Below are positions 54,175-64,000 of a stretch of DNA of 64,000 nucleotides, one piece after another. The notes below the pieces were generated by a model. The model was not told where the DNA came from, made no database searches, and saw nothing but the letters and a program-made list of their open reading frames with translations. Numbering within the stretch: position 1 is the stretch's first letter; the number at the start of each line of letters is the position of its first letter. The stretch comes from Nemertoderma westbladi (lineage: Eukaryota; Xenacoelomorpha; Nemertodermatida; Nemertodermatidae), in assembly GCA_032718475.1 (NCBI GenBank), contig JAUCBJ010007108.1, positions 21,406-85,405 of the forward strand. Reading direction: 5' to 3'. Made by a program: the position numbers and the translations under genes.

Positions 54175-55070
54175 AAAAGTTATACCCCTGCAAGATTGCA
54201 CTTCCGGGTTGCCTAGCCTTATGATATCCTCTTTCAGTCCATAGACCATTACAGAATTACTGCTGTACTGCCAGACTGTTAACTGTTACAGTGTAAGGTA
54301 CCTTATCAGCATATCTTCTCATACATTCTTCGCGAGGTCTACCGGTAGGGTACTTAATCCATACTCCTGTCCTGCTGTCAGCCTGTAGTCCGTCATGTCA
54401 TGTCAGCATGTACCAGTGTAGGCCTACTGCAGTACTGAACTGACAGACTGATGTCAGGCAGGACAGCAGGATTACACAGACAGACAGAGTCAATGAGAAT
54501 GGAATATTGCTAACTTCAAAAATGTCAGGTTACCATTATTCCAAAGTAATCCTGTAATCAGATAGCCTATTACTGTATTACAGTAGGCCTAATTAAGCAG
54601 TTAAGCTGCTAGTGTTAGTCAGTTAGTACTGTAGTAATCGAGTAAGCCATATAATATTATATTGTACAACAGTACAATACCAGGCATACCAGTAATATAT
54701 GCAAAAAAAATACTGTATATAGCAGTATAGTACAGTAGGCCTAGTATAGGCCTAGGCCTAAGTGGATTAGTTTAATTACTACTGTACTATGTGTACTACA
54801 ATGATGTAAACTGTAAATGAAATATTTATAAGTTAAGTCTGGTTTAGCTGTTTTGTAGCCTAATACTGTAATAAACATACTGCTGTACTGTACAGCTGTA
54901 CTTATCAACTTATACAATATCTCATTGAAGTTATGTAGTAATACATAATATTCAATGTTGGCAAATACAGGATGACAGTGGACAGGTCTCACATATCAGT
55001 TCATCAACCCGAAACTCGTGTTGCGTTTTATTCACACAACTTCAGAACTTTTATGATACCAACCACTTCG
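54175..55070. other. Intergenic DNA rich in ACTGTA and TAGGCCTA motifs
   Basis: No gene is supported. Short palindromic words (taggccta, tacagta, cagtactg) are strikingly frequent between 54240 and 54740. Confidence 0.4.
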
Positions 55071-55324
55071 TGCAAACGGGGTGTAAATGCTACGCCGTAA
55101 CGCCGACAACCAACTGACCAATGCCGACAACCATCAGACCATTATTAAAGTTAATTAATGTTATTTATTAATTGAGGGAAAGGAACAGATTACAGTGGAA
55201 GGTTAGTCTAACCAAAACAATAAACGAGAGTTACGAACAGGTTACATTTCCATAGGCCTAGGCCTATTTGCTGTTGTCGGCAGTGGTTGCCGGTTGTCGG
55301 CGTAGTGTTTACACGGGTGCAAAC
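55071..55324. mobile_element. Small MITE-like inverted repeat
   Basis: The left side (tgcaaacggggtgtaaatgc, then cgccgacaacc) and right side are imperfect reverse complements over about 60 bp; the total is about 254 bp. No frame is present. Confidence 0.6.
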
Positions 55325-55575
55325 GCTACATACATCCTATCCATTAAATTGGTCCAAGGTCTGTCTGTAGCATTCCCGACACGCGAGTAACAAAAAGAAC
55401 AGTGCTGGCAGGCTGGACAGCGTGTAAATGGTTTAGTTTCGCAGTCCGTTATCCTTTTATCAATTTTTTGTTTGTGTCTCGATAATGCAGATAGATATGT
55501 TGTTGTGTACTTTTTATCGCATAAATTACATTCCACTACTTTTTTTAATCGTCTCATTAGCATTACTGCTCCCAT
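55309..55575 (-). CDS. Small Cys-rich ORF, doubtful
   Basis: It has 88 codons from an ATG at 55575. It contains ECNLCDKKYTTTYLSALSRHK, like half a C2H2 finger, and C-x2-C-x2-C-x2-C in RCPACQHCSFC. Its C-terminus overlaps the small MITE. It could be an exon or a transposon remnant; the evidence is weak. Confidence 0.2.
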   Translation of the reverse strand: MGAVMLMRRLKKVVECNLCDKKYTTTYLSALSRHKQKIDKRITDCETKPFTRCPACQHCSFCYSRVGNATDRPWTNLMDRMYVAFAPV

Positions 55576-55942
55576 GTAACTACTGAACTACCATGAGAAA
55601 GAATAAGGCCCCTTTAAGGCTTAAAGTATTGAATTAACTTCGGTATACCTTGTATAATGAAACAGACAAGGCCAGCAAGGGTAGAATAGGCCTAGTGAAT
55701 ACAGATAGGCCTACTGAGATATGGAATAATGGTAACCTGAACTTTTTCTTGTTAGCGATATTCCATTCTCATTGACTATGTGTTAAACAGGATTAACGTG
55801 ATTGGTTGCTGCTTAGTAGCAGCTTACTCTAACCATATTACTTGTTTTATACAAAATGGAATAATGTTAACTGGAAAAGCCACGATCTAAGCACCAGTGG
55901 CCTTGCGCAGCTCATCATGTGAGAAAAATTGTTACAGAGTAA

Positions 55943-56053
55943 AGTATCATACCCTTTGGACGACTTTACCTAAATTATTTCTACAGTTTTAGGAATGCAC
56001 ACAATACAGGGATAGGCAGACAAAGTCTATACCTATATACAACTGTAAAAATC
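55943..56053 (+). promoter_or_regulatory. Leader of the ROC-COR/CARD gene with possible 5' UTR splice acceptor
   Basis: The coding frame is open from 55943 but has no ATG before 56054. A pyrimidine-rich acceptor candidate, ttatttctacag, ends at 55986, so a non-coding first exon may lie upstream. No TATA box could be fixed. Confidence 0.35.
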
Positions 56054-59000
56054 ATGTCTGCAATATGTGATTGTCAATCCTTCCCTAGTGGGAAGCAGTT
56101 TGTGTTGTGTAATTGCTATGAAGTCAAGATTGCCTACATTGATGATTCGAAAAGAAACTTAATTTCGGTGGGGGTGAGCTCTACAGAAAGTATTGAGAGC
56201 TGCAGTGTTTCTCCTAATGGACAACTAATCACTGCTTGTACCTTGCAGGGCAGTGTATTTGTATGGAATGTGTCTGGTGAAATGCTTCAGAGCATCCCTC
56301 ATTCCAAAATGCAAACGGGTTCATCGCTAATGGAAGAACGACGTCGTATTATTTTTCATCCCACTAATTCCAGGTTGATCGCCACTTGCTCCTTTGATAA
56401 AACTCTGACTGTAATGTTATTGGGTGATTCTGGTTATAATTCCTTAATTTCATGTATTCATGCGGATCATAAAAGCACAGTGACTGATGTAGCATTTTCT
56501 CCTGATGGCCACTTTTTGGGTACCTGCTGTGGTGATAAAACTGTGCATATGTGGCTTTTCATGGAAACCAATAGTAAATCGCCAGGATTACTTTCCAATA
56601 ACTCATTTGAAGAAACAAACAAAACACTTGGACTTCGTTTAGTTCATATGTGGACTTATGGAAGACGTGAAATGCGTACAACATGGAGTTTGGCATGGTC
56701 GCGTGATTCATCCCTTATTGTTGCTGGAGGTGAGAGTGGTTGCTTTTGTATTAGAGCGTCAAATGGTAGTCCAGTATGGGATCGTTGTGATATCCGTACA
56801 CGTCGAATTGCATTCAGTCCGGTAAATAATGAAATTGCTGTTGTTTGTTGGCAGTCTTTAACCATTAATATCTTGGAAAGAAATACAGGAAAACTGATTC
56901 GTGAAATAACAGCAAAGCCAGGCAATGGTTTGATTCAGTGCATAGGTTACACACCGCCTGGTGATAAGTTGTTTGTTGGCTTTACAGAAGGGGCTTGGAA
57001 GCTGGTGGAACTGGTAGGTCACCAATTTGCAAATCTGCCTCCAAAAGGAGGTACAAACTTAGAGGTACATCTTAGTAACCTGATAGATTCCAGTTTTCAA
57101 TTACTCTCAGAAGAACTTCAACAGCTCTTCTATAACTTGATTTTACAAACTGAATATAAGAACATATTTGATATAGAATATCTGTGTCATCTTTGGAATA
57201 GAGACGAAGTGTACATTAGAAATGTTGTCAACGAATTTGCAAATAGATCATTGATTTATTGTAATCAATATAACAATGAACTATATTTACACCCACTATT
57301 ATCACCATACATTATACAAGGTGCGCATGTAGAAATATTATCCCGTGGACCTGCTGCACTGGCAGCTTATAAATCCGCTGCAGCCAAAGGAATAACAGTA
57401 GTCAAGCGACGTCGTATTATGATTGTTGGCCAAGAATATTCGGGAAAAACAAGTTTGATGAAGGCTTTGACTGGTCAAGATTTTGATGCCAATGAGGGAA
57501 TTACTAATGGAATAAACACAAATACGCATATCAAAATTGATAGTGCGAAATGTACACAGTGGTTATTGCTAAAAGATGGGTCAGCATTTGTGGATGATTT
57601 TGATACAATTTTGGCCAAACAAACAGCTGCAACACTTTTATTACGAAATAAGACACCAGCAAGTGACACTGCATTACTTTCAAAACCGGAGTCAACATTT
57701 AGAGTTACAGATACATATGGGTTATATTCAGTTCAATCAATTGATTCAAATATTCAATCCCATTTGCCCCCTGGAGAATCACTATATGGTGAAGTTGATG
57801 TAATGGAAGAACCCATATACGAAAATATTAATGCCGGTGCACCTGATGTGTATTTTGAAATGAAAGAATGTGATTCGGGGTGTTTCAGCAGCATGCCTGA
57901 TGGAATTAAAAGGAAGTTTGAGAGTATGCTAAAGGCTGCTGGAAGTTACTCAGCATTCTTAGACAGCATAGACACTGAATGTAGAGAACGCAAAGCAACA
58001 ATTTGGGACTTTGGTGGTCAGCAAGTCTACTACACAACTCATCAGTTATTTTTGACGAACCGTGCTGTCTTCATTATAGCGTTTGACATGTCAAAACAAC
58101 TTGATGAACTAACTAAAATACGTTTTAGACCTCATAGCAATGATTGTAGAGAACTTGAATATGTAGAAGAAGATATGAAAAACATAGAGTTTATTGATTT
58201 ATGGCTATCGAGCATTTTTTCAACTTTACCAATGAAGGATGGCCACCCAATTGGTCTTCGTTGTCCAGATGTGTTCATCGTTGGTACACACAAAGGCTAC
58301 TTAGACTCAACTAAAGCAACTTTCGATAACATGAAATCCTACATTTCTGCATTTATTAAAGATAAACCCTACAATAAGTACTTAAATATCAAATACTTTG
58401 CCGTGGAGAATAATCGAATGATGCGACTGCCAGGTGACAATGAGATTGAGAGGTTGCGTGCATGTATTGTTCAGGCAATGGAACATGAACAGTACAGTGA
58501 TATAATTCCTGTTAAATACTCAAAATTTGAACATCTTTTGAACGACCTGATTAGGAACAATCGATTATATTTAACAGTATCTGAATTACGAGATTCTTTG
58601 CATCTAATCGGAGTCGAGTTTAGCAGTGATGGTCTCACCAGAATGCTTAACTTATATCACGATATAGGGTTAATTTTTTATTTTCATGAAGACAATTTGA
58701 CTGAAATTGTTGTATTGCAACCTCAGTTTCTCATCAATGTATTTCGAAGGGTTATTACTGTTAGTGATGTAAAATTGGACGAACATATTCAGTTATGGAA
58801 TGACTTAGATCACAGAGGAATACTGAATGATAAACTTATTGACTACATGTGGTCGGATATTCTAGAACATAAATTATGTTTTCTTAAAATTATGAAGCAT
58901 TTTGATTTACTATGTGAAAGCACACCCCGCACTGGTTCCCCACAAGATGAATTATTCTATTATGTCCCCTGTCGGTTAAAACGTTTCCGCGACCAGACTA

Positions 59001-60166
59001 CCTCTAAGTTTAAACCCAAAAGCGATGTTGAATTTTACCTTATTTTTCATGGATTCCTGCCGCAAGGATTGTACAATAAGCTCGTAAAACGAACCATCGA
59101 ATGGTCGTACAGGGTAGGTGATAATAATTTAGAGCCGCAACTGTTTCACCATGTTGCCTCGATATATTTAGACAAATATCACCAGCTAATCCTTCAATCA
59201 TTTCCAAGATATTCGAGAATTAAAGTTCAAATCATTCGCAAGGTTGCTGAATCACGCAGTAACATTGCTCACAGTGAGACGGCACATACTCCCAAATCCA
59301 CAGTTGTAACGAAGGTTAAGGACATCATGGGGGACAATGTAAGCTCTTTACTGACGGCGTGTAAGATAAGCAACGTATCTTTCGAACTAAAACTACAGTG
59401 TCCTTGCAAATCCCGTTGCAGGCTGCACCCACGTTCTAACAGTTGCCAGGAAGAGGTTTGTCTTCATTTTCTCAACTTGAATGATTGTCTGTTTAACCCA
59501 GATGTATCTTGCGAATATCAAGCACTTATTGACACAGCCCCATTTAAAGCGTGGTTCCGTTGTATAGATGATGCTGATAACCAAGTTGTAGGTAAAGATT
59601 TCAGAGATTTACTTAAATCAAAGCAGCACGAAGTAGCGAATTCAATAGAATTGCCGAAGCTGCTTGTATTCCTAGAAAGTAAAGACATCTTGACTAACCA
59701 AAATGTTGGTTTAATTACTTCTCGCGCGACACCCTTCGAGAAAGGGTCTGAGTTGATAAAATTGATGAAAGATGGATCACAGCATGACTTTGACACTTTC
59801 TGCTGTGGATTGAGAGCAACACAGCAGAACAGCTTAGCTCACTTGCTGAGTGATGGTAGTAATGCTGATGTTGAGAACAATGCTTCGTTCAGGAAACAAT
59901 TAAAACGATGTAAATATTATTTGTGTGAGAATATGGAGAACTACTGTGTAGTGCTAACATACTTGGTGAGTAAATTTGTTCTGTCAGATTTCAATGTTGA
60001 ATCTATTCGGCGAAAAGAAACAACCTTTGAGGTGGTTGGGGAACTTATTAATTCAATCATTAGACGGTCCCACGACGATTTTCTTATATTTCTCGATGCT
60101 TTGAGGAAAACAAACCAAGTTCACTTAGTCAAACTTATAGAAGAGTCTGTTGTAGAAAATGTTTGA
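56054..60166 (+). CDS. WD40 / winged-helix / ROC-COR GTPase / double-CARD protein
   Basis: A single uninterrupted frame of 1370 codons. Residues 1-330: about seven WD-like repeats (SPDGHFLGTCCGDKTVHMW, TWSLAWSRDSSLIVAGG, RIAFSPVNNEIAVVC), a likely seven-bladed propeller. Residues 338-420: an Apaf-1-like winged helix (LSEELQQLFYNLILQ...EFANRSLIYC). Residues 450-790: a ROC GTPase with P-loop GQEYSGKT (459-466), switch II WDFGGQQVYYTTHQ (G3 at 652-656) and VGTHKGYLD (743-751) as G4. Residues 815-1070: COR (IPVKYSKFEHLLNDL, FYYVPCRLKRF). Residues 1116-1160: a Cys-rich linker. Residues 1181-1270 and 1278-1366: two CARD-like helical bundles. ROC-COR proteins are GTP-regulated dimeric switches and CARDs recruit caspases or adaptors, so a cytosolic death or immune sensor is inferred. 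Between P-loop and switch II is an insertion of roughly 140 residues. No introns are seen in 4.1 kb. Confidence 0.88.
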   Translation: MSAICDCQSFPSGKQFVLCNCYEVKIAYIDDSKRNLISVGVSSTESIESCSVSPNGQLITACTLQGSVFVWNVSGEMLQSIPHSKMQTGSSLMEERRRIIFHPTNSRLIATCSFDKTLTVMLLGDSGYNSLISCIHADHKSTVTDVAFSPDGHFLGTCCGDKTVHMWLFMETNSKSPGLLSNNSFEETNKTLGLRLVHMWTYGRREMRTTWSLAWSRDSSLIVAGGESGCFCIRASNGSPVWDRCDIRTRRIAFSPVNNEIAVVCWQSLTINILERNTGKLIREITAKPGNGLIQCIGYTPPGDKLFVGFTEGAWKLVELVGHQFANLPPKGGTNLEVHLSNLIDSSFQLLSEELQQLFYNLILQTEYKNIFDIEYLCHLWNRDEVYIRNVVNEFANRSLIYCNQYNNELYLHPLLSPYIIQGAHVEILSRGPAALAAYKSAAAKGITVVKRRRIMIVGQEYSGKTSLMKALTGQDFDANEGITNGINTNTHIKIDSAKCTQWLLLKDGSAFVDDFDTILAKQTAATLLLRNKTPASDTALLSKPESTFRVTDTYGLYSVQSIDSNIQSHLPPGESLYGEVDVMEEPIYENINAGAPDVYFEMKECDSGCFSSMPDGIKRKFESMLKAAGSYSAFLDSIDTECRERKATIWDFGGQQVYYTTHQLFLTNRAVFIIAFDMSKQLDELTKIRFRPHSNDCRELEYVEEDMKNIEFIDLWLSSIFSTLPMKDGHPIGLRCPDVFIVGTHKGYLDSTKATFDNMKSYISAFIKDKPYNKYLNIKYFAVENNRMMRLPGDNEIERLRACIVQAMEHEQYSDIIPVKYSKFEHLLNDLIRNNRLYLTVSELRDSLHLIGVEFSSDGLTRMLNLYHDIGLIFYFHEDNLTEIVVLQPQFLINVFRRVITVSDVKLDEHIQLWNDLDHRGILNDKLIDYMWSDILEHKLCFLKIMKHFDLLCESTPRTGSPQDELFYYVPCRLKRFRDQTTSKFKPKSDVEFYLIFHGFLPQGLYNKLVKRTIEWSYRVGDNNLEPQLFHHVASIYLDKYHQLILQSFPRYSRIKVQIIRKVAESRSNIAHSETAHTPKSTVVTKVKDIMGDNVSSLLTACKISNVSFELKLQCPCKSRCRLHPRSNSCQEEVCLHFLNLNDCLFNPDVSCEYQALIDTAPFKAWFRCIDDADNQVVGKDFRDLLKSKQHEVANSIELPKLLVFLESKDILTNQNVGLITSRATPFEKGSELIKLMKDGSQHDFDTFCCGLRATQQNSLAHLLSDGSNADVENNASFRKQLKRCKYYLCENMENYCVVLTYLVSKFVLSDFNVESIRRKETTFEVVGELINSIIRRSHDDFLIFLDALRKTNQVHLVKLIEESVVENV

Positions 60167-60482
60167 TTCTAGTTAAAATATAATAGGAATGCTAGCACTG
60201 CCGTGTGTATATATTGCATTTTGGTGGCCGAAAAATCTATTTTAACTTATACACATCTGGCTGCTTTATTATGAACCAGAACATTGTGATTTTGAACTGT
60301 TTTTATTCTTAAATTGCAACTTTTATTCCCCCACTTCTGTGGACGAGCGTGAAGTAATACTCTTTTCACGCTCACTACTTTATTATCTTTCATTACAATC
60401 AGGTCTCGAAATTTATTATATGTAATAGTTAATATTTTTTTTAATTTCTTATGAATTACATTGAATGAAGAGTGTACCGTAC

Positions 60483-60488
60483 AATAAA
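60483..60488 (+). terminator. Polyadenylation signal candidate of the ROC-COR/CARD gene
   Basis: AATAAA within caataaataaatatat, about 315 bp after the stop codon. Confidence 0.5.
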
Positions 60489-61465
60489 TAAATATATATA
60501 AACAACTATTTATGAAGAAATCTCAATTTAAGAATAAAAGGACGTACCGGTACCCCACCCAATTGAGAAAAAGGCATGTTTTTTCCACTTCCGCCACTCG
60601 TTACGTTATTCACACTCATGAGGGGCGTTTAAATAAAGTAGTTGTTCCCCGATGGATTGTGTAATTATATTTATTATTGATTTGTATTGTACAATTTTTA
60701 ATGATTAACTTTGCCATTACTTAAATTGTGCTTTATTTCCCACGACTACTCTAAGGAATAGCGTAGACCCTAGGTGGTTTTATATTTCACATTTTATGCG
60801 CTATATAAATAACTTGTAATACTGTAGCAATGGTCTTTACTTTATTTCCGAGAATTAGCCTAAAGTCGAAGTAAACAAGTACTTCAAGGGTTCATAAGTG
60901 ATATAAAGTATTTGTTTTCATGTAATGTTGTTTTATTCTCAAAAATTAACTTTAATGTCGGGTTCCCTGTTAGTTGACAATAGTATTTATTTCTAAAGCA
61001 ATTAATTATATTTCAAACGTCGGTAGTTCATTACCAGGAGTGCGGAGAGCTATTAACCAATAAACCGCTGTATCAGGTAACCCGCGTTCAGGGTATCTGC
61101 GTGCTGGTTGCGCTACGTGTGCGACAAACCCCCGTGGTTCAGCTCGAACAGTCACTAGATATAACTTTATATCCCGGGATTATACAATGAGCTATCTTAC
61201 CGGTATTTCCGGTAACTTTACTTATTAATCGACAAAAAATATAATTTTTAGGAATAAAATGTTTCAATGATATTTTTTTATTATTAACTTATTGTGATGT
61301 TTGTCCAAACAGCGATATATTCTAGAATTGTTTTCTTATTTTTTCTTATTGCACTTTACTTTATTACGTTGTCAATTATTATTTTATTTACCATAAGTTG
61401 TTTTATAAAACCATATGACGTATAGTTGTAGCCTACTGTCATGTATAGCTTGATGGTAATGTTGA
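60489..61465. other. AT-rich intergenic stretch
   Basis: No gene is supported. A slightly G+C-richer segment at 61028-61165 could be a SINE remnant, without proof. Confidence 0.4.
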
Positions 61466-61473
61466 CTTTATAA

Positions 61474-62013
61474 TAGGGATGTTGCGAATGTCATATTTTT
61501 GGCATCCGCGGATGCGGCAGCGGATGTCCATTAAAACAAACATATTTTTGCCTAGCCTTCCTTCTACATAAAGATTACACCGGCATTTAATATTCTATTA
61601 ATATTAATTCCCAATAATCTAACAAACAAATAAACAAATATTTTTTGTTATAATTATATCACAAATAATTATTGCTACCAGTGCTTATCCTTATTACACC
61701 AGGACCCACTGCGTTTACTTCTGCCAAGTTGTTAACTTGTAAGAAATAAGTTTGATTATTTTATATTTTGATAATTTTAAAGGTAAATAGCAAAAAAATT
61801 TAAGATAAAAAAGTAATTATTATTGAAATTTTTTTAATTGAGTGGTTATTGTTGGATATGCGCAGACACGATGCCCGATGCCTACATAGTGCATGTAACA
61901 TCCGCATGTCACATCCGCATGTCAAGGGTGTGGATGCGGATGCGAATGCGGATGCCAAAAATCTTGCGGATATTCGCGGATATTCGCGGATGCGGACATT
62001 AGCCACATCCCTA
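61474..62013. mobile_element. hAT-type MITE with 8-bp target duplication
   Basis: The ends are inverted (TAGGGATGTtGCgAATGTC on the left; right reverse complement TAGGGATGTgGCtAATGTC), and the inner inverted arms are rich in gcggatgcgg. Perfect 8-bp duplications ctttataa flank it (61466-61473 and 62014-62021). hAT elements make 8-bp duplications and have such ends. There is no coding capacity. Confidence 0.92.
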
Positions 62014-62021
62014 CTTTATAA

Positions 62022-62410
62022 AATAATGTTTTTTAATTATTTTATTGAAGGACCATTTTCTCTCACTTCCATAACTTAATGTGCCTCAGTTTTAGTAAAC
62101 ACACATCATGATACCTAATATAATTATAGATCAGAAATTTACCGTTTCCTTTATCAAAATTAGTTAATAACTATAATTACATCAGTGTGAGAAAAGTAAC
62201 ACTTCAGCGCTATAACCCGAAATATAAAGTCACAAACACCGACTACAGTATTGCCTTTTTCACACAATAATGTAATTATTCGGAAACAGTTTTTGATGAG
62301 GGAAATCTTAATAGAATAATGAACGATATCGCCAAAGAAATAATTTTCCACTTCATTTCAAATCAAATTAATATTAAATTAAACAATAACAAATACATAA
62401 TACATAATAA
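62022..62410. other. AT-rich intergenic stretch
   Basis: Nothing is supported. Confidence 0.4.
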
Positions 62411-62470
62411 GACACACAGACAAAAACCAACGTTTCAACTCAAAATAGAGCCATCTTCAGGGTAAGTAAA
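62411..62470 (-). other. Hammerhead-like motif, possible Penelope-type remnant
   Basis: On the minus strand the sequence reads CTGAAGA, a possible 5-bp stem, then GAAAC and later GTC, the order of hammerhead ribozyme core elements (CUGANGA...GAAA...UH). Stem I pairing is not evident, so catalytic activity is doubtful. Such motifs occur in the terminal repeats of Penelope-like elements. Confidence 0.3.
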
Positions 62471-62512
62471 AACAACTGCCTATTCTAATACTGGATTAAC
62501 GGTACAACAAAT

Positions 62513-64000
62513 ACTACTACTAGGATCGGCATGCTGCATTGCAGCTGCATTTTTAAGAATGCTGTGCCGGCTTGTCAACAAAATTGCACCACCACAACTC
62601 CCTATCACCCATGACATTTGCTAGATCATCCGCATCTTTAAGGCCAGTGTCCTTTAAGATGCGTCTCAAGAAAGTCATGGGCTGTCCACCATGCTTATTC
62701 ACTCCATGAGGCTGCCAAAGTACAAGATTATGCACTGGCTGGTCCTCACGGCGAAAGCAATGTCCTGCAAAGCGGAGGCGATTTTGTTCTAGTGTCAAGC
62801 TTGGGGGAACCAATGAGACACCTCCAATGTTATATAGTGTCTGGTTGGAGATGTGTGCATTGTACTTGACACAATGAACCCGGCGTAGCATTCTTGTGAA
62901 TGTGCCATCCAGATATTTGGTGTCCTCAGCAGTTAGAGCCCAGCATGGACTCCCGTAGAGGAGTACTGGAACTACTGCTGCTCTAAATAATCGGACCTTA
63001 AGTTTCCGATTAATTCTCGGTGACTTCCAAATCCTGGAAAGCCTATTCAAGGCTGCCCATGCCTTTCCCTTACGTATTCGAAGGTCCTCACCTGACTTCC
63101 GGATCCATGATCCCAGGTAACAGAAGTCGTCCACATGCTCAAGCATACCATCCTTTGAGCTTATGCTCATCCGATCAGAGACTTGCTGAGGACTTTCAAA
63201 GTTAACTGTCAGAATTTTGGTCTTTATGGAGTTAATAAAAAGACCAACACTAGAAGCAGCATGTTCTAATGAGCTGAGGAGCCGTTGGGCTCCCTCTAAT
63301 GATTCTGAGAGTACTCCTAAGTCATCAGCAAAGTCTAGATCAGTTAGGTACTTGGCAGGATTTCCTCGACTTCTGGAGCCAGTAGGTGGAGATATCATCA
63401 CCCCATCATCATTATAATGATCTAAGGACATGCGTAGAACATAGTCAACAACAATTATGAACAAGAATGGTGCAAGTGTGCCTCCCTGGAGGACGCCCCA
63501 TAACACTTCAAATGGTTCTGTGTCACCGTCAACAGTAGACACAAATGTTGTCGAACCATCGTATACTGATCTGATTGCTGCAATAATTTCATCAGGAATC
63601 CCATATAATGAAAGTATGCTGAACATACGTGAGCGAGAGACTGAATCAAAGGCCTTGAAGAAGTCAACAAAGATAACAGCCAGATGCCTGTCTTTCTTTT
63701 TTGATAACTCTTCAATTATCCTTCTAAGTGCCAAAATGGGCTCCATGGTCCCACGACCTTTACGGAACCCATTCTGATTTCCACGGAGCAGTCTCTCAAT
63801 GGGATCCCTGATGCGATTTAATAGAATCCTATTGTATAGCTTTGCAGCAATCAAGATCAATGAGATTCCCCGAAAAGAACCATAGAGGTGTTAGGTTGCC
63901 CTTCTTGGGAACTGGCACCAACTTATTTGTTTTCATTTTTTGTGGGACTCTTGTTGTTCGGTACATGTCTACTATGATGGGATAGATGAGCTTTAAACAC
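62513..64000 (-). pseudogene. LINE reverse transcriptase copy B, cut by the window end
   Basis: A 435-codon frame (63860-62553) encodes the RT region with VDFFKAFDSV, LQGGTLAPFLF, the intact catalytic LTDLDFADDLGVL, DDFCYLGSWIRKSGEDL and RLRFAGHCFRRED. At about 63888 an extra base relative to copy A (49733-51352) shifts the frame, so upstream RT sequence continues in another frame to the window edge. The 3' end has the same (TAG)n-like tail (62511-62521) as copy A. The element is a non-LTR retrotransposon; the clade (RTE-like or other) is uncertain. Confidence 0.92.

Overview
The window is a stretch of animal nuclear DNA: AT-rich, with spliced genes carrying GT..AG introns, AATAAA signals, many minisatellites and many classes of eukaryotic transposon. 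The SCAMP gene, the ROC-COR/CARD protein, BEL/Pao, Merlin and piggyBac elements, and CR1-type LINE 3' ends point to an invertebrate, perhaps a marine deuterostome. The species assignment is only an inference.

Layout. 1-538: an open, CpG-rich minus-strand reading frame that runs off the window edge. 1141-2742 and 21384-21481: one BamHI-site minisatellite split by an 18.6-kb BEL/Pao LTR retrotransposon (2743-21383, minus strand). The LTRs are nearly identical and flanked by gatgt/gatat. The element carries a coiled-coil ORF1, a gag-protease-RT-RNase H ORF, integrase, and a very long extra reading frame in the env position that has zinc knuckles instead of recognisable envelope features. 22131-22517: a small inverted-repeat element with six CACCCGGGTG palindromes. 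25491-25650: a 75-bp-arm hairpin.

25885-46978 (+): a complete six-exon SCAMP gene (231 aa, SCAMP5-like), assembled from splice sites with matching phases. Intron 3 holds a 41-bp and a 19-bp minisatellite. Intron 4 is 16.2 kb and is a transposon graveyard: a Merlin element (29961-31356, 9-bp target duplication), a LINE apparently split by a 6.8-kb long-TIR DNA transposon with an XPG/FEN-like nuclease (32328-39134), and a piggyBac pseudogene. A 43-bp piece of the piggyBac coding sequence has expanded about 21-fold, and a second, unrelated 43-bp array follows.

47000-55600: LINE fragments, a 1.65-kb TIR element and small MITEs. 56054-60166 (+): an uninterrupted 1370-codon gene for a multidomain signalling protein read as WD40 propeller, Apaf-1-like winged helix, ROC GTPase, COR, Cys-rich linker, CARD, CARD. 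It has a long tyrosine-motif insertion inside the GTPase. This is the best candidate for an undescribed system: the parts of an apoptosome or inflammasome sensor rebuilt around a ROCO switch. 61474-62013: a hAT-type MITE. 62513-64000 (-): a second copy of the LINE seen at 49733-51352.
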